NCBI GenBank assembly: GCA_037043455.1
Contig: JAWPHD010011454.1
Location: 1 to 64,000 of the forward strand
Length of the DNA: 64,000 bases
Reading direction: 5' to 3'
Source of the DNA: Cyrtodaria siliqua
Taxonomy: Eukaryota > Mollusca > Bivalvia > Adapedonta > Hiatellidae
A model generated the notes under the pieces. It was not told where the DNA came from. It did not search any database and was given only the letters and a program-made list of their open reading frames with translations. Of this stretch, positions 31,762 to 45,014 are shown in pieces. The position numbers were made by a program, and so were the translations under genes. The first letter of the stretch is position 1; each line of letters begins with the position of its first letter.

Positions 31762-34100
31762 TACCGAGTGAAAATGACAGGTGATGCAAAGTCTGGTAAC
31801 GTCAAAGAAAGTAGGATGAACGGTTAGGTCACGTGATTATTCAAAAATGTTATGACGATGTTTATAATAAATCCTTTTGCGTGATCCGCAAAGATAAAAT
31901 ATAGACCAATATTCAATATTTTCAAAAAGAACTCTATGAGTTAAATTGTTTTAGTACTTTTCTGCTATCGAGCTTCGGTTTGAAATGTTGAAATATATGT
32001 TTCGATTGAGGAGACCTAATTACGTATTATTTTTGTAGTAAAATAGTCCCGATTAAAACTAAATTGTTTTCATCCATTATTTCAAATCTTGCAACATCTA
32101 ATGTGCAGATATTCTGAAAATTATATAAATAAGTTTCAGGCAAACACATTCCAATGGAACAGATTTTACCAGAATCATGTAATTTAGTAGTTAGAAGAGA
32201 TATATGTGAGTGCAAGGAACGATAACTCAGCGTGGATATCAATATTTCTCTCAAGGCATAGAGGAAGTAAATCACTATGGTATTGATGTCTGGTGTAGTC
32301 AAAAGGAATTCCCAATTATATATTTTTTTTCTGGCTTAAATGACTTTATTGACTTGTTTGCGAGAGCTAAGAACCATTTGCATGGTTGTATGAGTTTATT
32401 TATCAGCTTGAAAGTTTTGAAAGTGAAAGTAGAATACATGTATAAGGCGCCGAATGAATGCAGTTTGTTCACGGTGTCAACTAAGATCAGAATTCTATTT
32501 TCTTATATGCCATATGACCCCTACTTTTCTCAGCAGTTTTCTAGAGAGGAAGGTCTCATGACTAAGAACATGTAAATGAATCTTTTTTTGAAATAATGGC
32601 AAACTAGAAAACTTCGGCAATATTGCACAGGACTCAATGGGATTTGTTTTAGTTTAGGTCCTGTAAGCTTTTTTCGCATGTATTATGCATCGGAAAGCTG
32701 TAATTTGGAGTTTCAGGTTTTTGAAGTTTTTACAGGATGGTCTGGAGAGACATTTTTTAATAACATTAGGCTTGTTTGTTGTTAAAATGTAGATAATTGT
32801 AATTGCAAGGATAATTCAGCATTATAATAAGGAAAACTAGAGTTTTATAGGTGTGATACCACCAAAACCTACCCCTTACACACTTACATTAGACTTTCTG
32901 GGAAAATGTCAGAGAGAACTGCAGGCAAAGTATCTATCCAGTCATAGAAACTTTACTGACAAAGCTAGTACCAGACTTGCATTTATGAGTAATTGGGATG
33001 TTTATATCGTGCCACCAAATTAATGTAGTTTCTTCTAGGCATACAGAAAGTATATCACTATGGTATTCATGCCTGGCAAATATTGTTTATGTTCTTAAAA
33101 AATTAAGATTGACAATAAATAAGCCTTATATCATACAATTGTCTAATCCTGAATGTGTACGGCAAAAAGCTTATGTAATCATAACATCTCCATTATATAT
33201 ATAACACAATTATTAAAAATGTGATATTATAGTTAACTAAAACAGCGTTCATATTAGTCTTCTCATATTCATATGAATAATTCATACAGCAACTGAGGGA
33301 GAGAAACACCTACGTAGATGACATATTGTAAAATATCAGTTTACTGACTATCTTTTGAATATTTAAAACTATTCAATTCGTAACCAGACATATAATTTGA
33401 TATGTCTGGTTTTAAATTAATAGAGCGATAAAGCATTTTGAAAAGACCTGGGTGTAAGAAATTGTATTACCCTCTGAATAATGACACCGGTTAAATATCC
33501 ACAAAAGCAAAAACTTGTCACTTTAACGAGGTTATATCATATCATAAATTATTTTCAGTTCCCAAAATAATGAATGTGACTAAAATATTTGGCAAGTAGC
33601 TTGTTATATTAAATAGTTTGAAAACTTAAAGTTGAAGACCAGAATAAGACCAACATCTCTTTATGTTGGACAACTGCATGGAGACAACAGTCAGAACTAG
33701 AATTGACTCTACATTTATGTGGGTGAGAAAGCTCTGTATGTACGTTGTGCATTCCATATCTCGATGTACACTTGATTGTTCTTTCCTTATGGTGTCAAAT
33801 GACATTTTTCTTTGTTGGCGCATCGTCAAACGCACTTCATAAACGCACACAGGTGCGCGAGTGCACACTCACACCACACACACTTATTTATACATCACTA
33901 TTTTTAATATCAAGGACGTCATGCAAACATGATTTGCATAAGATAATGACCATCAATCAAACAGTAATTGAAGTGATATTAATATGTTTAACACACGTTT
34001 TTTAAGAAACATAATGTGCGTTGGTTTTAAACGATATCCTATAGTAAGTATGCCATAAGTAAAAGTAATTCATATTTACTGCATATTAGGGTACTCAAAC
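31762..34100. other. AT-rich non-coding
   Basis: No gene is visible. Weakly similar segments near 32255-32300 and 33035-33080 ('atcactatggtattgatgtc' vs 'atcactatggtattcatgcc') suggest an old duplication. The 121-codon frame at 32210-32575 has no recognisable domain and biased, AT-driven composition. Confidence 0.4.
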
Positions 34101-35390
34101 CTACTCTTGTATTGAAGCCGTACAACATAGAGCAATGCGAGTATTTTTGGGTACGACAAGAAACACACCATCAGCTGCAATGGCAGGAGACATGGCATGG
34201 CAACCGGTTTGTGTTAGACAAATAATTGCGGTATCAAATTACTGGGTACGATTGAGTCATATGCCAAATATGTGTTTCAATAAACGAATATTCAATTATT
34301 GTTTTAATAGTAAAGGTTCTAGATGTAAAAATTGGTGTTACAAAGTTTTAAATAATTTTTCAAAAATTGAGTTTAATAACGTTCCGAGTGTAATTAACCC
34401 TATTGTTAAACGTAAATTTTTAGATGATGTTAAGAGTGCATCTTTAAATCAGTTTATAATAAACTGGAATGTAAATAATAACTCGGAACGTGGTAGTAGT
34501 AATATTGGTGGCAATAAATTACGTACTTATAAGTTATTTAAAACTAAATTTGAAACAGAAAGGTACTGTAAACTAATACTACCAAGAAATCATAGGTCGG
34601 CTTATTCTAGATTCCGTTGTGGCGTAGCACCAATTAGACTAGAGACTGGAAGATATGAAAGACTTCAGATTAGTGAAAGAGTTTGTCCATTTTGTAATGT
34701 TCAGGTGGAAGATGAGTTACATGTTATGATAACCTGTTCTTTATATAATGACATCAGAGCTAATTTATATGATAAAGCAATAAGCCTAAATCCCAATTTT
34801 AATAACTCTACAGATGAACAAAAATTAGTATATTTATTCACAAATGCAGACTTAATTCGTGTATGTGCCAATTCCTGCTACTTAATTCTTCTACGTCGAT
34901 CTAGCTTTTTGTATCGCTAGTCTTTTTTCCTTCTTAAATATGCCAAACAATTTCAATTTTATATATGTAAATAATGTCAATTGTTTTTATCATATCGTGA
35001 TTCTGTTTTATTTTCTTCTATCAAAATGATGCTAATCAGTTCCTTTTTGATCTGATCAAAGGGGATAAATGATTTTTTAATTTTGTTTAACTAATGTGCA
35101 ATAGTGCTTTGTTTATTTTGTCAAATCTTACAATACTCATTCTTAGTACATATTTTTTAGATAGATTAGCATCATTTACATAGTCGTAATGTGTAATATA
35201 TATGCTAATATCGTTTGAGTTTGATGTTATTAGCTACTTTTAAAATATGTTGATAGTTTTATAACTATAGTCTCTTATAATTCTGATTAGAATGGCATGG
35301 CTATCTTATAATGTTTACGATGTTTTATTTATGTGTGTATGTATTGTAAACCATGATGAGACTTTAATAAAGAAATATAATATAATCAGG
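34101..35390 (+). pseudogene. 5'-truncated non-LTR retrotransposon, ORF2 C-terminal region
   Basis: An open frame runs from about 34103 to 34920. It starts with EAVQHRAMRVFLG, the RT thumb region common to invertebrate LINEs, and includes SRFRCGVAPIRLETGRYERL and CPFCNVQVEDELHVMITC, again C-x2-C...H-x4-C. The frame is intact to its stop, followed by an AT-rich 3' region to about 35390. It belongs to a LINE family different from the one at 23.5-28.3 kb. There is no RT core, so it is a typical 5'-truncated insertion. Confidence 0.8.
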
Positions 35391-35537
35391 TAAATAAACT
35401 TGATGTTGGTGTTGTTGTTAGTTTTTAATAGTTATTTACCAGAATGTAATTTCAGCAAACATATTGTTTGTTGTGCATGACACTGAAACAAAATGTATGT
35501 ATCAAAATAATTTGTTGAAAAGTTCCATTTTTCGAGA

Positions 35538-36148
35538 AAGGACAAGGTATGATAAGGGGGTATTTTGGCCCCCAATATATTCAAAATACATCAAGTAATA
35601 TTTACATCTAATCTGTTGTGCTTGTTGAAGTAAACTGATCATATTATACCTTCAAAAAATATTTTTATTTATTTTATTTATCTAGAAGAATTAACAGGGT
35701 CTCAAAAAAATGGCATTTTTGGTAAATTTATTATATTTTGTAGATTTTGGACCTTTCTGGTAAAGATTTTGATCCTCAAAATATAGAGCGCACCTCCGAG
35801 CACACAGAGGTTTTTGGCTAATGATGCATCCCTATCAAGTAACTGTTTCAACAAAAAATCAGCTGTGCTTGATGGTGCGCTCTGTATTTCCAAGACCAAA
35901 AACTGATTGAAAACTCCTGAAAATGAACAACAATTTCATTTTTTGAAAATAAACTTGATATACCTCGTGTTGAAAATAAATACCCTGTTTGTGAGGCTCT
36001 TAAAAACTCATTTAGAGCCTTCAAACGAACTTGTAATGAATTTAACAATGATTCAGTTCATTTGTAGCTAAACTAGATATTCAAAACTTGTGCATTAGAA
36101 CTTTTAATATTGGGGGCCAATTTTGCCCCTTATCATACCTAGTCCTTT
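35538..36148. mobile_element. short inverted-repeat transposon (TIR about 41 bp)
   Basis: The left end 35538-35578 (with 'ggtatgataaggggg' and 'ttggcccccaatat') is the inverted copy of 36107-36148, with a few differences. Total length is 611 bp and there is no transposase frame. Target duplications are not clear. Confidence 0.8.
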
Positions 36149-36393
36149 AGCAAACACAATCATTTCTATATATAGCCAGTAAACATTTTATAATGGTATT
36201 CACGCACACTTTTAATTAGGCCAGGCCGTTTTTTTATTTATGTTTAGCGTCCGCGTGCGCGTAGGTTTTCACGTCATCAACCAGAAAAACAAACAGTTTG
36301 GATGTCAGAATTCTTTACGAAAAAAATACCATTTACGCTCGCCGTTTCGGACGACAACAAATCTGCGACGATAGCGCCGTAAATCTTCGTCTC

Positions 36394-36864
36394 TTCAGGT
36401 CTCACACCTGTATTATCTCCCCTGAAAGCTCACGGACCTAGAGACAAAAGGAAAACCGAAAATAATTCTATTTTTTTTCTCAATTTTAGGCAATTTTTAA
36501 TTTGAAAAATGGTTTTTCTTTTCTTTGACATACATCTGCAGTGTGAAAGACAGATGATACAGAAAATCTCATGTTGATATGAGGTTCCATTCAAATTTCA
36601 GAAGTGTTTGACCTAATCACAACATATTCAGCTGGCTTGTGTATGAATTGTGTATTTTCCATAGGGGTCACAGGGGTCACATTATCGAGAAAAAACCCCC
36701 ACCAACCTGGTTAACTTCTGTATTTTATTGTTTTAAATTACTGGTTTTGCTATACTGACGATATTAAACCAACAACAATGTCTGCTGGCCTGCTTTGAAG
36801 CTCAGATGTTGGAAAAGGCTGTACAGTAACCTATGGGAAAAATAATTGAGGTGTGAGACCTGAA
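36394..36864. mobile_element. short inverted-repeat element (16-bp termini)
   Basis: The ends 'ttcaggtctcacacct' (36394-36409) and 'aggtgtgagacctgaa' (36849-36864) are exact complements; the internal 440 bp is non-coding. It fits a MITE. Confidence 0.65.
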
Positions 36865-39768
36865 TGTACAATCGGTCAGGAGATTGCATAATAACACTAT
36901 AAACATGATGCAAGCGTTCATTGATGCAGACTGGAATTGTACCACGGTGCTGACATTTTTTTCTTTCTTTTTCATCTTACATATGTAATACAGCGACGTG
37001 AAAATAGCTAACTCAAGAATAGTCTTTAATATGTATTTTATTAAACTACTGTCTATTTATCTTTTACAATAATCTATACACAGATAAAAACCAGAATAAT
37101 GTTCCACTTTCAATAAATGGACAAGTTACAATTTGTAAACAGTTCTAACGTTCAAAGTGCGAGATAAGCAGTCAAAATGAATCAAAATTAATATCTATCA
37201 ATCTGTAAGAATCTCCCCGAATGAAGGCAATCTCGTGTCTTATATAGGGTGGCTATGTCCCACCTCTTTGACTGTCACGTGTGCCCTCGACCATGAACCC
37301 TAACCTCCGAAACTGGTTCTAGGACGCCAAATTTGGGGTTGATCGTACAAATCTCCTCTTTTTGGAGTAAACAAATTATTTAACTTACTTTCCAGACTGC
37401 TGATACGGGGTATTTATATAATTCTCCCAGAGTTGCCCCGGTCATCCCATTGTTTCAACAGACAAACCTCTACTTAGACTAAAGGTTATGGTCATACTGT
37501 TACTAAATATATACTTAATTGGATTAATTAACTTTCATGCGCATCAGTGATGAACTTTCAGAGGAAATGGTCAAACCCAGGTCTCTACACAAACAACGTA
37601 ATTAAGCTACTTCTGAGACAAATGACATGCCTATACCATCACGAGGTGACTCATTGTTAGTGCAGTGTCCGATATTTCATAAGTGTTTCTTGATGGACAG
37701 AGGCCGTGAATGAATATGTTGGTCACCTAGTTTTTCATAGTACATGTAATGACCAGCCATGGGTGCAATGTAATAACTTACTTTAAGACCTTCAAAGCTC
37801 ACTATAACACACATACACATTCTATTGGTTTTTATATAAAGTAAACAAGAGGTAAGTGAGGTGCAGTACTTATGGCGAGCATGATAATTGCTGTTCGCGT
37901 TAAAGAGAACGACAAAATCATTTTAGATTGGTATGCTGTACAAATTGATTCAACAAACGTTCTCTTCGCTGCTTGAATTCCGCTCATATTTGTTCATTTC
38001 TATTGAGAAGGTTGTGTTATACTCATTTATTGAACTCACAACCTTAGTATGCTAGGTTTGATCTCCGGTTGTAAATGAATTAAGCTATAAATCCAAAAGA
38101 TTTGATGTCATTCATCCAATGATTTGATCTCACTTGCCAGAATCTTATGTTTATGCATTATGAAAACAATATAAGTATTATACTCAAAAGCAGTAAATAA
38201 TAATAGAAGTTAATAATATGTGTATTATTTTTGAAAAAGTCATTCGATGTCTTTATGAGTTTCCATAATGCTTGTTTTAGTCAATTATGCTATTGTTTTA
38301 ACTATCCTTTATTAAACTTAAGTTTTATGAGACGTCTTCATAGTTTAAATAAAGAGTTTAAATGTTTTAAATATCATGTTTTGTGATCATTTTTGCTGTG
38401 TTAATGGGTTTTTTTTTTTGAAAAGAGTTTGTGTTTTTTTTTGAATAGGTAGCTAGGTTTCGCGAAATTGAGTTGACGCTAAACAAAAAAATAAAACGGC
38501 TTGGCCTTATCGATAAACACAATAATCGCCGTTCATGCAAGCCATCGGATTCATCAAACATACGTTCACATTCGGTGCTCAAACGATGACCGGGCCTGCA
38601 CATTCAATTTAACGTAACAGAGACAGAAAGGTAGAAAGACAATAACTCTATAAATAAACAAAGAGGGAAACTTCATCATTATATCGACGAACTAAATGCG
38701 GATGGTCAGAAATACTTTAATAAAAAAAAACGCCATCTTCGAAATTGATATCGGTGAAAGTGTAATTTTTACCTCTTCACCGTGGCATTATTTAGCCGGT
38801 GAACTTTATAACACTATAGGTTTCGCACTACCACGCGAACAGTCGAAAATTAAATTAAATTTTTGACTTTTCGTGTAAATTGTAGTCTGAATAGTGAAAT
38901 TAACGTGATAATTGTCGAATGAGTTTGAAAATTATCGAGCTAAAACTTCAAGTTTTCTAGTTATCGTGTGAAATCTTCAGGGCGAAAAGTCGAACTTTTT
39001 TTAGTACTAAATTTCGACTTTTCGTGTGAACATCAGGTCGAAAAGTTGATGGCACTAACATGATTCCGTAGGGCCTATAATTATCCACAATGACGTTAAT
39101 AACGTCAACAGTTGAATGACGTCCTTGTTGAAATGAACATGGCAAACTTTAGTAATTGGAGACGTCAACGCACATAAGGTGACAATGTCAAAGATTTGCA
39201 AGAAAAATAATCAATCATGGGTATCCGGTTGGTACCCTCGGTATAGCTATTTTAATCGGAACCTCGGCTGAACCTCGATTCCAATAAAATCAGTTATACC
39301 TTGTGTTGGAATCCCGTTTCAAGTGACCAACAAAGCCAACAAAACGTAAACTAATATAAACATGATGTAAAACAATGTACATCGCATTTATACCTTCACC
39401 GTTATATATATTCAACCGTGCACTCGCGCTGCGTATGTAAGTCATATACCAGTCCTGTATATGCCCAGAATACCAGACATTTTCCATTTTCTGTGCTCAG
39501 CATCAGGTCTTATTATTATAACAGTTAACTAATGGCTTACAACTGACTACTTTTTATTGCTCTGCATGGTACCAAGTTTATTGCTCTACTACCAGCTAGT
39601 ACTGTACTGCAGATCAAACTTATCGTGTTAGGCAGACAGTTTAGGTAATACACCAAAAACTGCAAGATGATGTTGCAGAAGGTGCAATGGTTAGACTTTT
39701 ATATACTTTTTATTAAGTTTATTGAAAACCTGTTTTGATAATTTGCTTTGGAAACATTATACTGATTT
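36865..39768. other. non-coding, mixed old repeats
   Basis: No gene is recognised. Between about 38840 and 39050 the word 'cgacttttcgtgt', or its complement 'cgaaaagtcga', recurs several times in both orientations, suggesting a decayed foldback element. The 38367-38603 minus frame and other short frames have no recognisable domain. Confidence 0.4.
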
Positions 39769-40227
39769 AAATGAATGAATGAATGAATGCATGAATGAAT
39801 GCATGAATGAATGAATGAATGCATGAATGAATGAATGAATGAATGAATGAATGAATGAATGAATGAATGAATGAATGAATGAATGAATGCATGTATGAAT
39901 GCATGAATGAATGAATGAATGAACGAACGAACGAATTGAATGAATGAATGAATGAATGAATGAATGAATGAATGAATGAATGAATGAATGAATGAATGAA
40001 TGAATGAATGAATGAATGAATGCATGCATAAATGAATGAATGAATGAATGAATGAATAAATGAATGAATGAATGAATGAATGAATGCATGAATGCATGGA
40101 TAAATTGAATGAATGAATGAATGAATGAATGAATGAATGAATGAATGAATGAATGAATGAATGAATGAATGAATGAAAATGAATGAATGAATGAATGAAT
40201 GAATGAATGAATGAATGAATGAATGAA
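39769..40227. repeat. (AATG)n tetranucleotide array
   Basis: About 110 near-perfect copies of 'aatg' with rare variants ('catg', 'aacg'). Long Ile-His-Ser-Phe frames on the minus strand (39699-40097) are translations of this array. An ATT/TATA-rich block (40235-40300) follows. Confidence 0.97.
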
Positions 40228-40331
40228 CTATGATTATATTATTAAATTATATTATTATATTATATTATTATATTATATAATATTATATTATATATTATCA
40301 GAAAGATTTTAAGTATACTATATTAATTTAC

Positions 40332-40333
<2 letters not shown>

Positions 40334-40380
<47 letters not shown>

Positions 40381-40384
40381 AGAG
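40334..40384. repeat. (AG)n microsatellite
   Basis: An uninterrupted AG run of about 38 bases, then 'cgagcgagagag', 100 bp after the AATG array. Confidence 0.95.
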
Positions 40385-40580
40385 ATCAACTGAAAACCCA
40401 TTCAAAACTGTTTGAGAAATGCTAATAATAAAAATGTGTTATATGCAACAAGACGCGACACTGCGAAAGCGGGGTTATAACAATATGTCATGTTCTAAAG
40501 CGATATGTGTAATGCTTCTTTCGTTATTTGAAAAATAAGCAAAATGCGCTGCAACAATTTGATGACTATATACATAGATA

Positions 40581-41600
40581 CAGACCCAGTTGCGTTCAAG
40601 TACCCCAAAAATGCATTCAGTTTGCGTTTCGTTTGCGTTCCGTTTGCGCTCCGTTTGCATTCCGTTTGCATTTCATTTTTATAAATGCATTTTATAAAAT
40701 GCAAATCATTTGCGTTTTTGAATGCATTCAGCGTTTAAAAACGAAACTATGCGTTCATTTAAATGCACGGAACGAACGCAACATAATGTGTGCGTTTAAA
40801 TGCACAAACGGCGAAAATGCATTTGCGTTCGTTCGTTCAGCGTTTACCAATCGCAACATTTCTGACAATTAAACAACGCCTGGTATCCGCCCATGCGGTT
40901 CTTACCACGACTAATGTTTGTGATCATATTGAAGAATGTATCCTGTGGTTGACATTATTTGGTGGTGCACATTGATGATTCAGTTTTCTTCCGGGTTTAT
41001 GTTATTTTCATCAACAATTTAACATACTTGACACTATATAAAAATATGCCGTCTGGTTTTACCAACATTATTTCAGTTTTATAATGAAATAATATAAAAT
41101 GTGTGCTACACAATAAATACATTTCCTATTTTAAATCGGTAAAAATGAAAGTGTGTAATCGTGCTTAAAAAACACCATTTACACAGTGTATTTCTTTAAA
41201 TTAAGTTACTGCAAAACACACTTCGTTTAAATCGAGACTTCAATTATGTACTCAAAGGATAATATTGAAAGTTATCCGAAATAGCGATATGCATTTGCGT
41301 TTGTTTCGTTGCGTTCGTTTCGTTCGTTTTGAGCGTTTAGCGTTTTAAAAAATGCATTCATCGTTCGTTCCGTTCGTTTTCAGCGTTTAGCGTTTTAAAA
41401 AATGCATTCATCGTTCGTTTTTTAAAACGCTGAACGCTGAAAACGAACGAAACGAACGCAACGAACGAAATGCATTTTTAAAATATAGATCGTGCAACGT
41501 TCATTCTGCGTTCGTTCTGCGTTCATTCTGCGTTCATTTTCCGTTCGTTCAGCGTTCGTTCTGCATTTATTTGGGGTACTTGAACGCAACTGGGTCTGTA
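40581..41600. mobile_element. non-autonomous inverted-repeat transposon with TA target site
   Basis: Termini 40581-40608 ('cagacccagttgcgttcaag...') and 41573-41600 are perfect 28-bp inverted repeats. Both are flanked by TA, matching the Tc1/mariner type of target duplication. Subterminal zones on both sides carry arrays of 'gcgttcgtt'/'gcgtttcg' words; the centre is AT-rich. Length is 1020 bp and there is no transposase. Confidence 0.85.
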
Positions 41601-41602
41601 CG

Positions 41603-42420
41603 TACATTAGAATAACAAGGCGGGGTATTTATCACCTTCAGTGATAGTTTAAGTTTATATTATTACCACAATATTAAAATAAGTAAAGATTTCCGTGCGC
41701 CTGTTTAACGGCACGCCTGAGTTTTAAAAAAATCAAGATTGCCGTGTGTCCCTTTAAATATACAAAAACATACCAGTTTGGGTGTTATTACATACTTTGG
41801 AACTATTAGCTAGTTTCTATTATTATTATTTGTTCAAAACTAGAATGTAAAGTGTTTTTCCCATATTTATTGGGGTTGATGTTTACACTATTTTTAGGTA
41901 AAAAAAGTATACCTTATTTTTTTAAAATAGAACTCTAAGAAATGTTTGTATTTGAATTTAAAGTCTATTACAACAGTGAATATGTTATATATTTAATACA
42001 GTTTTGTAAATTAAAACTGACTGTATATCGAGTCAATACAGAAATAGTATAAACATGTGAGATTCATTGAAACCATTGATTAAGTATGTTATGTTATAGG
42101 AAATAGCTCTATTTTGTATTCATAATTAATTAAAAATAGTCACAAATTTGTTCTACATTTTATTAGTTAAATTTCATACATTAAACCGGTATGTTGATTT
42201 TCTTTATACTTGCAGTTTTACAAACCACAAGCTTCCCATCTGTCGTTGTCTCCACAGGGCAACCTGGTATCTCTGATCAGTGTTGCTCAGTGCTGTGTTT
42301 ATTAACAAGTATTTAACAACAAATAGACCCTGCTGGCTGAGTATGTAACTTTAATAACACGACCTGGCTGAGTAACTTTCCTGGGCATTTCTGTAGGACA
42401 GATACGTCGTGAAAGCAAAG
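41603..42420. other. AT-rich non-coding with short dispersed-repeat words
   Basis: Near 41617-41648 is the inverted counterpart of a segment at 22408-22437, and near 41715-41760 a relative of 16305-16355. The phrase 'gatacgtcgtgaaagcaa' is duplicated in tandem at 42402-42437. No gene. Confidence 0.45.
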
Positions 42421-43041
42421 ATACGTCGTGAAAGCAATTTATTTACGACACACAATCATACCTAATATATACTTGAAATAGTAACGTATTGAGAACAATC
42501 TTAGCCATAATGTTATACTATGGTGTTGTACGCCACACAGAGACTACCATTGACACCTAAAATGACCAGAAACATACCAGTAAATCGCATACACAGTATA
42601 AACCCAAGTATTACAAATGTACAAGTGCACGAGATCTCCTTTCACGCCATCAGTGTCCGAGATCATTTTCGAAATTCCTTTTTTGTTCACTGCAGCACAA
42701 GTAACTTTTAAATTGTGGTAGATATGATTTTTTTGTTTATTAAACAAAATTGCGGGACTAGAACTGATGCAACTGCGTACATTTAAAGACGAAAATCATG
42801 AAAACCTCTTCATTCCAGTGTACGAGACCGACTCAAACAATTACATTTCGGAAATGGAGGCGGATTAGACAAAAAATCTATAGAACATTCATCTACAATC
42901 AAAGTTATGGAATAAAGTGCAGAAAGTGCGCTATATTACATGAACATGCGTGAAGTAATCAAGAAAATATAAAGAAAATCTTACTTCGAAGCGGGATGTT
43001 TTTCCGTCTGTTGCGCCATTTTGAAACCACGTGATCCCCCA
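42421..43041 (-). repeat. dispersed repeat A, copy 2
   Basis: This is the reverse-complement match of 30151-30788 ('gggggatcacgtggtttcaa' at its right end, minus sense). The two copies form an inverted pair about 12 kb apart. Confidence 0.8.
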
Positions 43042-43900
43042 TCACATCAGAGATCAGGAAGCAGATGAAAGTATAAACTAAGGACAAATTGAGGCGACCT
43101 CTAGCACCTCACTCAGTTTTAACAATAAAACACCTCATCCAGAAAAGGCCATGATATATACTTCCCTAAGCAAGAGAATACAAATCAAAGTACAGCGTAC
43201 TGAATGGCGATAACATTAGTAAGCAAATGGTTTTGAGCTGTTCCTAGACACCGCCAATTAGGGCCCGAGTATGTTTAAGACATATATATTTCTTCCAAGG
43301 GATTCATTTAATTTCTTACTCAGCTTTTTATTGTTGACTTATTGGAAATTGATAAGGAGTAACCTATTGGGTAGGTTTAGGTCCGCCTAACGTTGCTAGG
43401 GCTTGGTCTGGGTAATATGGGAATCACCAAAAAGCAAATCAATAAAAGGGTATGAGAGTGGACCTTTGGAAACGGCCGAACACGACAAATACGTATTCAT
43501 GAACGGTAGTCAAGTTAGGATTCCTAAGTAGAAACATAAAAATACACCCAGAAAACACGGCATGTGTCAGTACCGCTCCATTGTCTGGTCTCCCAAATTA
43601 TTAATTCTACATTATTCAGATTGAAGCTGTCCATTGCGAGCAGCGCTGAGCTGTAGTTCCAGTGACAGACAAGGCACTTCTTAAAATTAAGAGGACTTTA
43701 CCATTTTGTAGATACATGTATCTCCCTTGAACTTACCACTGACGAACATATGGTTTAGAAACCTCCACCAAAGTGCAGTAAAGTTATAGGTTCGACAGTT
43801 TTATGACTTTAATATCATCATAACTTATTAACTATCATACGCTTCTACCAGATTTTAAACTTTTCTAACTTTGCAATATATAGATAAACTAGTTTAAAGC
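43042..43900. other. non-coding; one dispersed-repeat copy
   Basis: At about 43430-43515 (minus) is a shortened relative of the repeat seen at 51.8 and 53.7 kb ('gtgttcggccgtttccaaag'). No gene recognised. Confidence 0.45.
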
Positions 43901-44310
43901 AAACTTTGACATTGTTAACTATCCACATTTAGACGGGGACGTACCTAGTGCTACATCATACGGGGTTTATATCTCCCATCTAATTCGTTTTGCTAGGCCA
44001 TGTAATCATGTAAAGTAATCATGTAAAGAATTTCAATTATAGAAATCAAATTATTACTAGTAAATTTATTCAACAAGATTTTCGTTATCATAAACTACGT
44101 AGACCTTTTTCAAAGTTATATCGCCACAACGAAAACCCGCTGGAAAAGTACAACACCAACCTAAAACCATTTCTGCGACTAGGAATATCACAACCGTTGT
44201 TCTATGGACATGTGATCTATAAGCTTCGGAAATTAAAGGGTTCCGGTGGATTTCCTGACTACATTACAAAACTAATCAGGAAATATGTCAGAAAATACTG
44301 CTAATATATG
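43900..44310 (+). pseudogene. RT-like retroelement family, copy 1 (decayed)
   Basis: The plus strand reads FDIVNYPHLDGDVPSATSYG then VYISHLIRFARPCNHV before stops. Later pieces match 'YRYHKLRRPFSKLY' and 'KLRKLKGS'. This family, which encodes the region downstream of an RT catalytic core, is common in marine invertebrate genomes; I cannot place it firmly in a retroelement class. A duplication ('gtaatcatgtaaa' twice) disrupts the middle. Confidence 0.65.
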
Positions 44311-45014
44311 CTTTCCATCGCTTTATGGAACCACGTAATGCGCAGAAGAGATCTTAAATTACTTTTTGGTTGCCCGTGTTCTGTGAATACTTCATTTTCT
44401 ATTTGATGTTTGAACATACAGTTACAATGATAATATTTCACAAAGGGCCATCGAAACTCGTGATGACGGTAACCGTGATTGGGAGTGTTTTAGGTGTTCC
44501 AATTAATTGCGTGTTAAATAATAGCGTTTTGGGCTGGCTGTGTTCTGTGAATCCTGCATTTCCTGTTCGACTTATATACCTACCTTTACGAACGTTTAAG
44601 TACACAACTGACAACATTTATCTCTATTATCATATATATTGTTTATTGTTCCCCCTTTTGATGCAGAGATGTAAATCCTGAAAATAAGTTACAAGTAAGT
44701 TTTGTCGAGTTGAAGTTCTTGTAGAGAGGATTGTCAATGGTCAACCTGTCAAGGTGATATTCAAAACTTCAATGACGTCTGTCTGAGTATTTGGTGAAAC
44801 GGTCAAAATGAAATCTCTTTGAAAATAAATAATCTGCGATAAGAACTCAAAGATTTACCTATAAACTCTAGCGTAATATCGTACGAAAATGTTATGCTAA
44901 TAAAAAGATAAGTACTTCTCAAACCTCATTTCACATAGTGTAATTTCCCAATTTTCTGTTATTTTTTTTTTTATGTCTTTTTCAAAATATACTTGTTACA
45001 TGCCAAACAAAGTT
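44311..45014. other. 3' flank of the RT-like copy, no intact gene
   Basis: It includes 'ttctgtgaatcctgcatttcc'-like words that recur after the other RT-like copies (e.g. near 49810), so this is probably 3' sequence of the same element. A 103-codon frame (44370-44681) lies within it and has no known domain. Confidence 0.45.

Noticed and set aside
32210..32575. 121-codon plus frame
   Set aside because: No domain or splice context; local composition explains it.
39699..40097. Minus-strand Ile-His-Ser-Phe repeat protein
   Set aside because: A direct translation of (AATG)n, with no non-repeat coding part.
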